Part shown: in pieces, positions 1 to 8,274 of the stretch
Layout of the letters: every line of letters begins with the position of its first letter
Position numbering within the stretch: the first letter of the stretch is position 1
Assembly (NCBI GenBank): GCA_035719045.1
Contig: DASTGO010000560.1
Location: 1-22,838 of the forward strand
Source: DASTGO01 sp035719045
Lineage (GTDB): Bacteria > Actinomycetota > Actinomycetes > Actinomycetales > Kineosporiaceae
Reading direction: 5' to 3'
DNA: 22,838 nt
Program-made: the position numbers and the translations under genes
Notes under the pieces: model-generated
What the model saw: only the letters and a program-made list of their open reading frames with translations
Told to the model about the DNA's origin: nothing
The model's database searches: none

Positions 1-429
1 GGCTACATCACCTACGTCGGGCGCGCCGACGACGTGTTCAAGGCCAGCGACTACCGGATCAGCCCGTTCGAGCTGGAGAGCGTGCTCATCGAGCACCCCG
101 CCGTGGCGGAGGCGGCGGTCGTCCCGTCCCCGGACCCGGTACGGCTCGCGGTGCCCAAGGCGTACGTCGTGCTCGCGGCGGGCTGGGCACCGGACGCCGC
201 GACGGCCACCGACATCCTCCGGTACGCCCGCCGGCAACTGGCCCCCTACCAGCGGATCCGGCGGATCGAGTTCGCCGACCTGCCGAAGACCATCTCGGGC
301 AAGATCCGGCGGGTGGAGCTGCGCGGCGCCGAGCTGGAACGGCACGGCGGGCCGGACGCGGGCGGCGGTGTCCGCTCCCGGCAGGAGTTCTGGGAGGACG
401 AGCTGCCCGGACTGCGCGACCAGGACTGA
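1..429 (+). CDS. Acyl-CoA synthetase (AMP-binding enzyme), C-terminal domain, 5' end outside window
   Basis: The reading frame is open from base 1 and ends at the TGA at 427-429, so only the last 142 codons are present. The visible part is the mobile C-terminal domain of ANL-superfamily adenylating enzymes. It starts with the hinge motif GRADDVFKASDYRISPFELE, in which the Asp after GRAD is the hinge residue. It continues through EHPAVAEAAVV and ends with the LPKTISGKIRR motif, whose Lys is the one known to take part in adenylate formation (family knowledge). The wording of the hinge and of the PKTISGK motif resembles acetyl- and medium-chain acyl-CoA synthetases, which make acyl-CoA from acid, ATP and CoA. 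The substrate pocket lies outside the window, so the substrate is unknown. The GTG at 34 is internal, not a start. A 16-bp tandem repeat runs through the stop codon. Confidence 0.88.
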   Translation, partial: GYITYVGRADDVFKASDYRISPFELESVLIEHPAVAEAAVVPSPDPVRLAVPKAYVVLAAGWAPDAATATDILRYARRQLAPYQRIRRIEFADLPKTISGKIRRVELRGAELERHGGPDAGGGVRSRQEFWEDELPGLRDQD

Positions 430-459
430 ACGCGACCAGGACCGAACGCGACCAGGACC
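412..459. repeat. 16-bp tandem repeat, about 3 copies, spanning the stop codon
   Basis: Two identical 16-bp units (GAACGCGACCAGGACC) lie at 428-443 and 444-459. A third copy at 412-427, matching 12 of 16 bases, forms the last codons of the upstream gene. The repeat therefore crosses the coding/non-coding boundary. Confidence 0.85.
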
Positions 460-501
460 GAGCCCGTCCCGCTCCCCCGTGGCACCGGCGGAAGGACCGG
501 C

Positions 502-556
502 CCGGACACTGCAGGCCGGACACTGCAGGCCGGACACTCCGACCGGAAACTCCGGA
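502..556. repeat. 14-bp tandem repeat with degenerate trailing copies
   Basis: Two identical units CCGGACACTGCAGG lie at 502-515 and 516-529. They are followed by decaying copies that begin CCGGACACTCC (530-542) and CCGGAAACTCC (543-555). With the preceding 16-bp array, most of the 430-584 gap consists of short repeats. Confidence 0.8.
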
Positions 557-584
557 CCGGGCGGCGGTCGTCGGCCCCGGCTGG

Positions 585-590
585 CAGGGT
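585..590 (+). promoter_or_regulatory. Candidate -10 element for leaderless nitroreductase mRNA
   Basis: CAGGGT resembles the actinobacterial -10 (TANNNT), with A at position 2 and T at position 6. It ends exactly 6 nt before the GTG at 597. No Shine-Dalgarno sequence lies in the preceding 20 nt. The same spacing recurs before the HAD and NUDIX genes. No convincing -35 is visible. Confidence 0.3.
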
Positions 591-596
591 GCCGCC

Positions 597-1259
597 GTGG
601 AGTTGCGCGAGGTGATCCGGCGGCGGCGGATGGTCCGGACCTACGAGCCCGCGGAGGTCCCGGCGTCGTCGCTGCGCCGGATGCTGGACCATGCCGTACG
701 CGCCCCGAGCGCGGGCTTCAGCCAGGGCTGGGACTTCGTGGTGCTCACCGCGGAGCGGGACCGGGCGCGGTTCTGGACGGTGACCACCTCGGGCGGCGAC
801 CCGCAGCACGGTGCGACCTCCGGTGACGGCCCGGACGGACGGGACACCTGGCTGCGCGGGCTGATGACCGCACCCGTGCTCGTGCTCTGCCTGTCGGACC
901 CCGGCCGATACCTCGACCGGTACGCCGAGCCCGACAAGGGCTGGACCGACCGCGACCAGGCACGCTGGCCGGTTCCCTATTGGGACGTGGACACCGGGAT
1001 GGCCGCGATGGCGATGCTGCTCACCGCCGTCGACGAGGGGCTCGGGGCCTGTTTCTTCGGGGTCCCGCCGCAGCGGCAGGCCGCGGTCCGGGAGGCGTTC
1101 GCCATCCCGGACAACCGCCGGATCGTCGGTGTGGTGTCAGCCGGACGGCCGGCTGCGGACCGCCGCTCCCCGTCCCTGCGTCGTGGCAGGCGGCCCTTCG
1201 GTGAGGTCGTGCACGCGGGGACGTTCGGCGTCCCGTTCCCGGCACCCGCCGGAGACTGA
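597..1259 (+). CDS. Nitroreductase family FMN-dependent oxidoreductase
   Basis: This 220-residue protein has the usual nitroreductase length. It opens with ELREVIRRRRMVRTYEP, the N-terminal basic FMN-phosphate-binding helix of the family. PSAGFSQGWDFVVL (around residues 38-51) is the second family motif. The stretch PYWDVDTGMAAMAMLLTAVDEGLGACFFG (around 129-157) corresponds to the conserved segment before the flavin-contacting loop. The C-terminal GRRPFGEVVHAGTFG is typical of one actinobacterial nitroreductase subgroup. Such enzymes reduce nitro-aromatics, quinones or related substrates with NAD(P)H; the physiological substrate cannot be read from sequence. GTG 597 is chosen because the motif order begins there and a -10-like element sits 6 nt upstream. 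It is convergent with the copper-binding-protein gene and has no obvious partner. Confidence 0.87.
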   Translation: MELREVIRRRRMVRTYEPAEVPASSLRRMLDHAVRAPSAGFSQGWDFVVLTAERDRARFWTVTTSGGDPQHGATSGDGPDGRDTWLRGLMTAPVLVLCLSDPGRYLDRYAEPDKGWTDRDQARWPVPYWDVDTGMAAMAMLLTAVDEGLGACFFGVPPQRQAAVREAFAIPDNRRIVGVVSAGRPAADRRSPSLRRGRRPFGEVVHAGTFGVPFPAPAGD

Positions 1260-1266
1260 CCGCCCG

Positions 1267-1294
1267 CCGGGCCGGAGCCCAGGCGACCGGCCGG
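1267..1294. terminator. Weak hairpin between convergent genes
   Basis: CCGGGCCGG (1267-1275) can pair with CCGGCCGG (1287-1294) with one bulged G and an 11-nt loop. It sits in the 53-bp gap between two convergent stop codons. There is no T-run, so this is only a candidate. Confidence 0.35.
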
Positions 1295-1312
1295 TCAGCA
1301 GATCCGCAGGGA

Positions 1313-1801
1313 TCAGGAGACCGGGCCCTCGATGTCGTCGTCGTCGCGGGCGGTCGACCCGACTGGCTCGGGCTGGCCGACCAGGCCGCGCAGGCCCTCC
1401 AGCAACTGCCGGCAGGCCGCCTCACAGGCCCGGCAGGACTGGGCGCACACCCCGCAGTGGACGTGCCGGTCGGCGTGCTGCTCGCATTCGGCACCACACC
1501 GCTTGCAGGCCACGATGCAGGCCTCCAGGACCACCCGGGCCAGGCCGAGGTCCGTCGCCGTCTGCCGGGTGAGCACCGCGGAGGTGGTCGCGCACAGATC
1601 GGCGCAGTCCAGGTTGCGGCGGACACAGGCCCGCAGCTGGTCCACCTCGGGTTCTGCCAGGCAGGCGTCGGCGCAGGCGGTACAGGTGCTCGCGCATTCG
1701 ACGCAGGACTCGATGCAGGCGGTGAGCAGATCCAGGTCCAGGTCAAGGTACTGGCCGGGCCCGATCGCCGGTCCGGTCACGATCATTTCGCGCACAGTCA
1801 T
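1313..1801 (-). CDS. Cys-rich four-helix-bundle copper-binding protein (DUF326/Csp-like)
   Basis: This 162-residue protein has about 18 cysteines in helical CxxxC/CxxC spacing, for example ACIESCVECASTCTACADAC and later HCGVCAQSCRACEAAC. This is the pattern of DUF326 / copper-storage (Csp) proteins, in which Cys residues line the core of a four-helix bundle and bind many Cu(I) ions. Histidines (EQHADRHVHC) lie near the last Cys cluster. No Sec or Tat signal is visible, so a cytosolic form is likely. The ATG at 1801 (MTVREMIVTG) was chosen over an in-frame GTG at 1843, whose extra 14 residues look like translated intergenic DNA. Neither start has a clear ribosome site. The C-terminus ends in an acidic tail with DDDD. 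It lies 71 bp downstream of the HD-GYP gene on the same strand. A role in copper buffering is inferred from the family. Confidence 0.85.
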   Translation of the reverse strand: MTVREMIVTGPAIGPGQYLDLDLDLLTACIESCVECASTCTACADACLAEPEVDQLRACVRRNLDCADLCATTSAVLTRQTATDLGLARVVLEACIVACKRCGAECEQHADRHVHCGVCAQSCRACEAACRQLLEGLRGLVGQPEPVGSTARDDDDIEGPVS

Positions 1802-1872
1802 GGCGCGCCGGTACCCGCGTGGCCGCCCGGCTATGCCCGGCACCGGGCACGCCCGCCGTCGGGCCGGGTGGA

Positions 1873-4557
1873 TCAGTGGAAGCTGAACTCCCCCTCGCGG
1901 ATCAGTTCGATGCAGGCGTCGACCACGACGGGGTCGTACCGGGTTCCGCGCCCGGACTGCAGCTCGCCCAGTGCCGCCTCCATCCCCAGTCCCGCCCGGT
2001 AGGGCCGGTGGGAGGACATCGCCTCGACCACGTCGGACACGGCGAGGATCCGGGACTCCAGCAGCTGTTCGTCCCCGGGCAGGCCCTTCGGGTACCCCGA
2101 CCCGTCGTACCGCTCGTGGTGCTGGCCGACGATGTCCGCCACCGGCCAGGGGAACTCGATGCCCTTGAGCAGCTCGTAGGCGGCCACCACATGCTGCTGG
2201 ACCATCGTGTACTCCAGCGGCGAGAGCTTGCCGGGCCGGACGAGGATCTCCGCGGGGACGCAGATCTTGCCGATGTCATGGATCGAGCTGGCCAGGTAGA
2301 GCCCGGCCACCTGGTCCTCGGGCAGTCCCAGCCGGCGTCCGAGCGCCTCGGCGAGCTGGGCGACCCGGCGCTGGTGTCCGGCCGTGTAGGGGTCCCGCAG
2401 TTCCGTGGTGTCCGCCAGGGCCTGGATGGTCGCGCTCATCGCCCTGTGCAGGCGTGCCTCATGTTCCTCCTGCAGGGCCCGGGTGCGCAGGTGCTGGATG
2501 CCGTACGACAGGTCGGCGGCCAGTTCCGCCAGCAACTGCCGCTCGTCGGGCTCGAACGCCCCGACCTGCACCGCATGGACGACGAGCACCCCGAGCACCA
2601 GCCCGTCGTGGACCAGCGGCAGCACCAGGCAGGCGGCGATGTCGTGCCGGCGGGCCAGATCACGCAGCGGCGCCCAGGGACCGTCGTCCCCCAGCGGGTG
2701 GGCGAGCTGGGCGGTGGAGGTACGCATCGCCGCGAGCAGCGGTTCGGCCGGGCCGATCCAGGGCAGCTGCCGCGCGGTCGGCGTGCTGTCCTGCGGATCC
2801 GCCCAGGCGACCGGGACGACCCCGAACATGGCCGCCTCCGCGGCGTCGCCGGGGGGCAGTCCGACCGGCCCGAGGGGATCCTCGTCGAGGGTCCGCTCAT
2901 AGGCCAGATCGTCCTCGAACTGCTGCGCAGCGTCCCCCAGGCCGAGGTCCTCGTAGGCGAGGTCCTCGCGGGCCGGCCACGGACCCTCCGGCTCCTGGTG
3001 ACCCGGCTCGCCGTGGGCGGAATCCCGGCCGGTCCCGGTCGTGCAGGGGACGGCCCGGCCCGGGTCGTCCTGCCGGGCGGCGATGCCACGCCCGGCCGCG
3101 TGGACGCCGGACCGGCGGGTGGAGGGGAGCGCCGCATCCGGGTAGCCGATCCAGGCCCGGCGGTAGCCTCCCACCTCGACCATCACCCGGCACATCCCGG
3201 ACAGCAGGGACGCCTCGTCCCCGGCCCGGACCAGGGTCTCGTTGGCGCTGCTCAGCGTCTTCAGCGCGCGGTTGAGCCGCTGCTGGGCCTCCTCGGCACC
3301 CCGTCGGTCGGTGACGTCGTGGAGGATGTTGACCACCCGGGCGATCCGGCCGTCCTCGTTGCGGGCCGGCACGGTGGTGGCCCGGTAGATGCGGCGCCCG
3401 TCCGGCAGCGGCAGGTCCAGCTCGACCTCCACCGCATCGCCGGCCTCCAGACAGTGGCGAAGTCCGGCGGCGAGCACCCGATCGACCTCCGGGGGGTACA
3501 GCTCGTCCAGGTGCCGGCCGAGGACCTCCTCGCGGGGCCGTCCCATCGCCCGCTCCATCGCCGGGTTGACCTCCAGGACCCACGGCCGGCCGTCCTCGGC
3601 GATCTCCAGCAGGATCATCAGGTCCAGGGCGTTGTCGAACACGTCCCGGTAGCGGCGACGGCTCGCGTCCAGCTCCTGCTCGATGCGCTTCACCGAGGTG
3701 ATGTCGCGGCCGATGGCGAGCACGTCCACGACCCGCCCGTCGGCGTCCAACTCCGGCACCAGCCGGAACTGCACGACGGCGACGGTGCTGTCGGTCTCGT
3801 AGGTGACCTCCAACCAGGTCGGGGATCTGCTGTCGAACGCCTCCCGGATCGCGGCGAGCAGCCGGCGGGCGGACTCCGGCCGCAGCCCGGCCTCCCGCTC
3901 GAAGTCCTGTTCCCCGATCCGCGTCCCGACCAGGTCCGGGACCGACCTCCCGTACCGCTGGGCCAGGCTGCGGTTGGCGAACAGCCGGCGCCCGTCGCGC
4001 TCATAGCGGCCGATCAGGTCCGGGGAGTTGTCGACCAGCGCCTGCAACTGCCGGGCCATCAGCCGCGGATCGTCCAGACCCGTGCCCGTCGCACCGGAGT
4101 CGGTCTCCTCCTGCCGGGCGGCACGTTCCGTCCCGCAGCGGCGCCCCCGATCGGGCCGGGCGTGGCCGGTGGGCGCCTGGCCGGCATGGGCCGGTTCCGA
4201 CCATGGCTGGTCGAGGTGAGCCGGTGGCTGGTCGAGGTGAGCCGGTGGCGGGGCGGAGACGGCCTGTTCGATGGAGGCGCGCTCGGCGAGTTCCCGGGTC
4301 GCCGCCCGGGTCAGCTCCGCCAGACCGCTCATCTCCACGGTCTCGGCCAGCTCGGAGCCGGGGGTGCGGGCCGGCGGACGATCGGCCCGGCCGGGCAGGC
4401 GCTCCTCGCCCCGTTCCTCGCCCCGCTCCTCGTCACGGTGCCGCGGCCCCGAGCGCCGCTGGCCGGGCACTGCCGCCAGTTGGGGGGCCTCGGGCTCCTG
4501 GGGCACGCTCCGGCCACCGCCTCCCGGTGATGGGGACGGCCGCCGAGCACGTCCCAC
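1873..4557 (-). CDS. PAS-PAS-GAF-HD-GYP protein, probable c-di-GMP phosphodiesterase
   Basis: This 894-residue soluble protein has no membrane segment. Order: a low-complexity N-terminus (1-165, with EERG-type repeats and a 7-residue AHLDQPP duplication); PAS 1 (about 168-295, LQALVDNSPDLIGRYERDGR to AIGRDIT); PAS 2 (about 300-425, ending VVNILHDVTDRRGAEEAQ); GAF (starting about 448, VMVEVGGYRRAWIGY), interrupted by an acidic, Pro-rich segment at about 478-578 and resuming to 690; HD-GYP (about 705-890). The HD-GYP metal and signature residues are intact: HDIGK (H760, D761), GQHHE (H813, H814) and DGSGYP (821-823). By family knowledge this domain hydrolyses c-di-GMP. The start is uncertain: GTG 4557 gives the longest frame without a good ribosome site, while ATG 4332 would drop the repetitive leader. 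It is divergent from parC. PAS ligands are unknown. Confidence 0.85.
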   Translation of the reverse strand: MGRARRPSPSPGGGGRSVPQEPEAPQLAAVPGQRRSGPRHRDEERGEERGEERLPGRADRPPARTPGSELAETVEMSGLAELTRAATRELAERASIEQAVSAPPPAHLDQPPAHLDQPWSEPAHAGQAPTGHARPDRGRRCGTERAARQEETDSGATGTGLDDPRLMARQLQALVDNSPDLIGRYERDGRRLFANRSLAQRYGRSVPDLVGTRIGEQDFEREAGLRPESARRLLAAIREAFDSRSPTWLEVTYETDSTVAVVQFRLVPELDADGRVVDVLAIGRDITSVKRIEQELDASRRRYRDVFDNALDLMILLEIAEDGRPWVLEVNPAMERAMGRPREEVLGRHLDELYPPEVDRVLAAGLRHCLEAGDAVEVELDLPLPDGRRIYRATTVPARNEDGRIARVVNILHDVTDRRGAEEAQQRLNRALKTLSSANETLVRAGDEASLLSGMCRVMVEVGGYRRAWIGYPDAALPSTRRSGVHAAGRGIAARQDDPGRAVPCTTGTGRDSAHGEPGHQEPEGPWPAREDLAYEDLGLGDAAQQFEDDLAYERTLDEDPLGPVGLPPGDAAEAAMFGVVPVAWADPQDSTPTARQLPWIGPAEPLLAAMRTSTAQLAHPLGDDGPWAPLRDLARRHDIAACLVLPLVHDGLVLGVLVVHAVQVGAFEPDERQLLAELAADLSYGIQHLRTRALQEEHEARLHRAMSATIQALADTTELRDPYTAGHQRRVAQLAEALGRRLGLPEDQVAGLYLASSIHDIGKICVPAEILVRPGKLSPLEYTMVQQHVVAAYELLKGIEFPWPVADIVGQHHERYDGSGYPKGLPGDEQLLESRILAVSDVVEAMSSHRPYRAGLGMEAALGELQSGRGTRYDPVVVDACIELIREGEFSFH
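4207..4248. repeat. 21-bp exact tandem duplication inside the HD-GYP gene
   Basis: Two identical adjacent 21-bp units (4207-4227 and 4228-4248) encode the doubled peptide AHLDQPP in the N-terminal low-complexity region. The length is a multiple of three, so the frame is kept. Confidence 0.9.
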
Positions 4558-4800
4558 TGCGCTGCTGTCTGGTCCCCGGATCGGCGATGCGATCCACCCC
4601 GCCGGTCACCAACCGTACTTGATGAATCACTCTACGTGCATCACCCGGTAGTTGCGGCCCCCGAGGACCGTCCTGCGGCCGTGGCACACGGTCCACGCCG
4701 GTCCCCCCGGCGGGCGGGACTGTGGGTCGCTGTCACCCGCACAGGTGCCGACGGGCGAGAATGCATGCGCGCATCGACCGTCCTCACAGGAGCCGCCCGC
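4558..4800. other. Divergent intergenic region between HD-GYP gene and parC
   Basis: This 243-bp region holds the promoters of both genes. On the minus strand TACGGT (4617-4612) fits the TANNNT -10 consensus and would give a leader of about 48 nt for the HD-GYP gene; no good -35 accompanies it. The region around 4618-4640 is locally AT-richer. A palindrome ATGCGCGCAT lies at 4765-4774. On the plus strand AGGAG at 4788-4792 is the ribosome site of parC. Confidence 0.4.
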
Positions 4801-7263
4801 ATGGCCCGCCGCACCCCGACGCCCCCGCCCCCGCCGGACTTCACCGAGCGGATCGTCGACATCGACGTCGAGAACGAGATGCAGGGGGCGTTCCTCGAGT
4901 ACGCCTACTCGGTGATCTACTCCCGGGCACTGCCCGACGCCCGGGACGGCCTGAAGCCGGTCCAGCGGCGGATCCTCTACACGATGGCCGAGATGGGCCT
5001 GCGCCCCGACCGCGCCCACGTCAAGTGCGCCCGGGTCGTCGGCGACGTGATGGGCAAGCTGCACCCGCACGGCGACGCCGCCATCTACGACGCCATGGTC
5101 CGGATGGCCCAGGACTTCACCATGCGGATGCCGCTGGTGGACGGCCACGGCAACTTCGGCTCCCTGGACGACGGCCCGGCCGCCGCCCGGTACACCGAGG
5201 CCCGGATGGCCGCCGCCGCCCTGCTGCTCACCGACGGCCTGGACGAGGAGACCGTCAACTTCGTCCCGAACTACGACTCCTCGCTCACCCAGCCGGAGGT
5301 GCTCCCGGCGGCCTTCCCGAACCTGCTGGTCAACGGGGCCAGCGGGATCGCCGTCGGGATGGCCACCAACATGGCCCCGCACAACCTCGGCGAGGTGGTC
5401 GCGGCCGCCAGGCACCTGATCGCCCACCCGGACGCCACCCTCGACGACCTGATGCGGTTCGTGCCCGGGCCCGACCTGCCCAACGGCGGCAGGATCATCG
5501 GCCTGGAGGGCATCCGCGAGGCGTACGCCACCGGCCGCGGCACCTTCCGGACCCGGGCCACCGCCCGGGTGGAGAGCATCACCGCGCGCCGCCAGGGCAT
5601 CGTGGTCACCGAACTGCCGTACCTGGTCGGGCCCGAGAAGGTCATCGAGAAGATCAAGGACCTGGTCCACGCCAAGAAGCTGCAGGGCATCGCCGACGTC
5701 AACGACCTGACCGACCGCGAGCACGGCCTGCGCCTGGTGATCGAGCTCAAGGGCGGGTTCAACCCCGAGGCCGTGCTGGAGCAGCTGTACCGGCTGACCC
5801 CGATGGAGGACTCCTTCGGGATCAACAACGTGGCCCTGGTCGAGGGCCAGCCACGCACCCTCGGGCTGCGCGAACTGCTCGAGGTGTTCGTCGGGCACCG
5901 GCTCGACGTGGTGCGCCGGCGCTCGCTGTTCCGCCGCCGTAAGCGCGAGGAACGCCTGCACCTGGTCGAGGGCCTGCTGATCGCGATCCTCGACATCGAC
6001 GAGGTGATCGCGGTCATCCGGGGCAGCGACGACACCGGGATGGCCCGGGAACGCCTGATCGGGGTCTTCGAGCTCACCCAGGTCCAGGCCGAGTACATCC
6101 TCGAGATGCCGCTGCGGCGGCTGACGAAGTTCTCCAAGCTGGAACTGGAGAAGGAGCAGACACAGCTGCAGCGGGAGATCGCCGAGCTGACCGCGATCCT
6201 CGACGACGAGGGCAGGTTGCGGAAGGTGGTCAGCGACGAGCTCGGCGCGGTGGCCGCCGCCCACGGCACCCCCCGGCGCACCGTCCTGCTGGAGTCGGCG
6301 GGCAACGCCGTCACCGCCGCCCGTTCCGCCCCGCTGGAGGTGGCCGACGACCCGTGCTGGGTGCTGCTGTCCGCCACCGGACTGCTCGCCCGGACCTCCA
6401 CCGACGAACCGCTCCCGCCGGCCGACGCGGCCCAGCGGTCCCACCACGACGTGCTGGTCAGCATGGTCCGGGCCACCGTCCGCGGGGAGGTCAGCGCGGT
6501 CACCAACCGCGGCCGGATGATCCGGCTGCCCGTCCTGGAGATGCCCGCGCTGCCGCCGACCTCGACGGCCCCGAACCTGTCCGGCGGCGCCCCGGTCCCG
6601 GAGTTCGTGGTCCTGGAGAAGGGCGAACGGCTGCTCGGGCTGTGCTCGCTGCGGGAAGGCTCCGCGGGCCTGGCCCTGGGCACCGCGCAGGGGGTGGTCA
6701 AGCGCGTCACCACGGACTACCCGATCAACAAGGACTCCTGGGAGATGATCTCGCTGCGCGACGGCGACGAGGTGGTCGGCGCCGTCGAACTCCCGGACGG
6801 GCCCTGCGACCTGGTCTTCGTCACCGACGACGCCCAGCTGCTGCGGTTCGGTGCCGACAAGGTCCGTCCGCAGGGCCGCGCGGCCGGCGGGATGTCCGGC
6901 ATCAGCCTGTCCGCCAAGGCCCGGGTGGTGTTCTTCGGCGCGATCGACCTGTCGGTGCGGGACGGCGAGTGGGGCAGCGTGGTGGTCACGATCGCCGGGT
7001 CCACCTCGGCACTGCCCGGCACGCAGCCCGGCACGGGCAAGGTCACCCCGTTCGCCGAGTACCCGGTCAAGGGCCGGGCCACCGGCGGGGTGCGCTGCCA
7101 CCGGTTCCTCAAGGGCGAGGACTGCCTGCAGCTGGCCTGGGCGGGGACGGCCCCGGCCCGGGCGGCTGCGGCGAACGGAGTCCCGGTGCCACTGCCGGAC
7201 GCCGGTGGCCGCCGCGACGGGTCCGGCACTCCCCTGGCCCAGACCATCGCCGCGATCGGTTGA
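4801..7263 (+). CDS. parC: DNA topoisomerase IV subunit A-like (ParC / second GyrA paralogue)
   Basis: This 820-residue type IIA topoisomerase A subunit opens with FTERIVDIDVENEMQGAFLEYAYSVI. The breakage-reunion domain carries the catalytic tyrosine in AARYTEARM (Tyr131). The quinolone-determining region reads HPHGDAAIYD (residues 88-97). A pinwheel C-terminal domain occupies about 510-820. It lacks a clean GyrA box; QGRAAGGMSG (691-700) is a degenerate version. That argues against true gyrase and for the decatenating actinobacterial paralogue called ParC in Streptomyces (family knowledge). The start is ATG 4801, with AGGAG 8 nt upstream; an in-frame GTG at 4636 is rejected because its 55 codons look like promoter DNA. 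The partner subunit is the parE-like gene at 8273-10495. Transcription ends at a strong hairpin just past the stop. Confidence 0.9.
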   Translation: MARRTPTPPPPPDFTERIVDIDVENEMQGAFLEYAYSVIYSRALPDARDGLKPVQRRILYTMAEMGLRPDRAHVKCARVVGDVMGKLHPHGDAAIYDAMVRMAQDFTMRMPLVDGHGNFGSLDDGPAAARYTEARMAAAALLLTDGLDEETVNFVPNYDSSLTQPEVLPAAFPNLLVNGASGIAVGMATNMAPHNLGEVVAAARHLIAHPDATLDDLMRFVPGPDLPNGGRIIGLEGIREAYATGRGTFRTRATARVESITARRQGIVVTELPYLVGPEKVIEKIKDLVHAKKLQGIADVNDLTDREHGLRLVIELKGGFNPEAVLEQLYRLTPMEDSFGINNVALVEGQPRTLGLRELLEVFVGHRLDVVRRRSLFRRRKREERLHLVEGLLIAILDIDEVIAVIRGSDDTGMARERLIGVFELTQVQAEYILEMPLRRLTKFSKLELEKEQTQLQREIAELTAILDDEGRLRKVVSDELGAVAAAHGTPRRTVLLESAGNAVTAARSAPLEVADDPCWVLLSATGLLARTSTDEPLPPADAAQRSHHDVLVSMVRATVRGEVSAVTNRGRMIRLPVLEMPALPPTSTAPNLSGGAPVPEFVVLEKGERLLGLCSLREGSAGLALGTAQGVVKRVTTDYPINKDSWEMISLRDGDEVVGAVELPDGPCDLVFVTDDAQLLRFGADKVRPQGRAAGGMSGISLSAKARVVFFGAIDLSVRDGEWGSVVVTIAGSTSALPGTQPGTGKVTPFAEYPVKGRATGGVRCHRFLKGEDCLQLAWAGTAPARAAAANGVPVPLPDAGGRRDGSGTPLAQTIAAIG

Positions 7264-7266
7264 GCT

Positions 7267-7328
7267 CCGGCCGGCGCACAGGTCCGCCCGGCCGGTACGC
7301 GGGTCCGGGCGACCTGTGTACCGGCCGG
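7267..7328. terminator. Strong bidirectional terminator hairpin between parC and GNAT gene
   Basis: The left arm 7267-7291 pairs with the right arm 7305-7328 over 22 base pairs, with two mismatches and one bulged C, around a 13-nt loop. It lies 3 bp past the parC stop and 14 bp past the GNAT stop, so it can serve both convergent genes. There is no long T-run, as is usual in high-GC actinobacteria. Confidence 0.8.
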
Positions 7329-7342
7329 ATCCGCCCGCCGGT

Positions 7343-8107
7343 TCACACCCGCCTGGCCCGCACCACCTGCCGCGCCCGCAGCCGGTAGCCCAGTCCGCGG
7401 TACAGGTCCCTGCCCCCGGCGGGGGCGCCGCTGTCGGTGTCCAGACAGGCCTCGGCCAGGTCGGCGGCCTGGAACGCCCGCAGGGTCGCGGTGAGCAGCA
7501 CCTTCGCCACCCCGCGGCCCCGCCAGGCCGGACGCACCCCGAGCACCTGCGTCCGGCCCTGCGCCGGGCCGGTCGGCCGCCGGGGATGCGGGTGGACCTC
7601 CGACACGGCGTAGCCGGCGATCTCGTCGCCGTCGAGGACCACGAAGCTGCAGTCGGCGCGGAATGCCGTCCGCCAGGTCCGGGCCTGCGTCCAGACCGGC
7701 GGGATCGACGGCCTGACGTCCTGCCGATCGGCGAACGCCTCGTCGTGCGCCCGGCAGATCGCCTCGTCCAGTTGCGGGCTGTACCCGGCCAGCAGCAGCC
7801 CCCGCGGGACGGGCACCGCCGGGACCGGACGGGTCAGGTCCCGGCGCAGCTGCGTGACGGCACCCACCACGCGCAGACCGGCCCGCTCGGTGACCTGGTC
7901 GGCATCGGCCGGCCGCTCGCCGGCGTGGAGGGTGACCCACCCCGGGTCGGCGGCGCCCAGTTCCGCCCGGCGGGCCGCGGCGATCTCGGCCGCGCGGCGC
8001 AGTCGCCAGTCCGTCAGGGAGGCGCCGGTCCCTCGCGGCCGACCGGGTAGGTCCGGGGGCGAGATCGGGGACCAGCGCAGCGGTCCGGGTCCGGGTGCGG
8101 TGGCCAT
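7343..8107 (-). CDS. GNAT-family N-acetyltransferase (possibly tandem-GNAT)
   Basis: This 254-residue protein has a typical GNAT acetyl-CoA-binding motif A in the C-terminal half: TQVLGVRPAWRGRGVAKVLLTATL (around residues 187-210), with the Q/RxxGxG/A signature as RGRGVA. SFVVLDGDEIAGYAV supplies the preceding strands and DLYRGLGYRLR the usual final motif. The N-terminal half (about 1-120) is a poorly conserved possible second GNAT fold, reminiscent of mycothiol-synthase-like tandem GNAT proteins. Substrate is unknown. It reads from ATG 8107 with no strong ribosome site. It is downstream of parE on the same strand, 165 bp away, across a tandem-repeat tract, and converges on parC. Confidence 0.82.
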   Translation of the reverse strand: MATAPGPGPLRWSPISPPDLPGRPRGTGASLTDWRLRRAAEIAAARRAELGAADPGWVTLHAGERPADADQVTERAGLRVVGAVTQLRRDLTRPVPAVPVPRGLLLAGYSPQLDEAICRAHDEAFADRQDVRPSIPPVWTQARTWRTAFRADCSFVVLDGDEIAGYAVSEVHPHPRRPTGPAQGRTQVLGVRPAWRGRGVAKVLLTATLRAFQAADLAEACLDTDSGAPAGGRDLYRGLGYRLRARQVVRARRV

Positions 8108-8211
8108 GCCCTGCGATCCTGCGTGAGGACCGCGCCGGCCGCGACGGAATTTCCCCGAACGCCCGAGGGCAGGCCCCCGGGGAGGGCGTCCCCGGACAAC
8201 CCCGGTCGGCC

Positions 8212-8274
8212 GCGGACCCGGAACCGCCGATCGCGGACCCGGAACCGCCGATCGCCGACCCGGAACCGCCGATC
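8212..8274. repeat. Three 21-bp tandem repeats ending inside the parE stop codon
   Basis: The units at 8212-8232, 8233-8253 and 8254-8274 differ by a single base (GCGGACCC versus GCCGACCC at the start of the third). The array overlaps the first two bases (plus strand) of the parE stop codon at 8273-8275 and fills part of the 165-bp gap to the GNAT gene. The rest of that gap (8108-8211) shows only G/C-rich sequence. Confidence 0.92.

Noticed and set aside
1819..4530. A 903-codon open frame on the plus strand, antisense to the HD-GYP gene
   Set aside because: It is the mirror frame produced by G/C third-position bias. Its translation lacks any domain pattern, while the minus strand has complete PAS, GAF and HD-GYP motifs.
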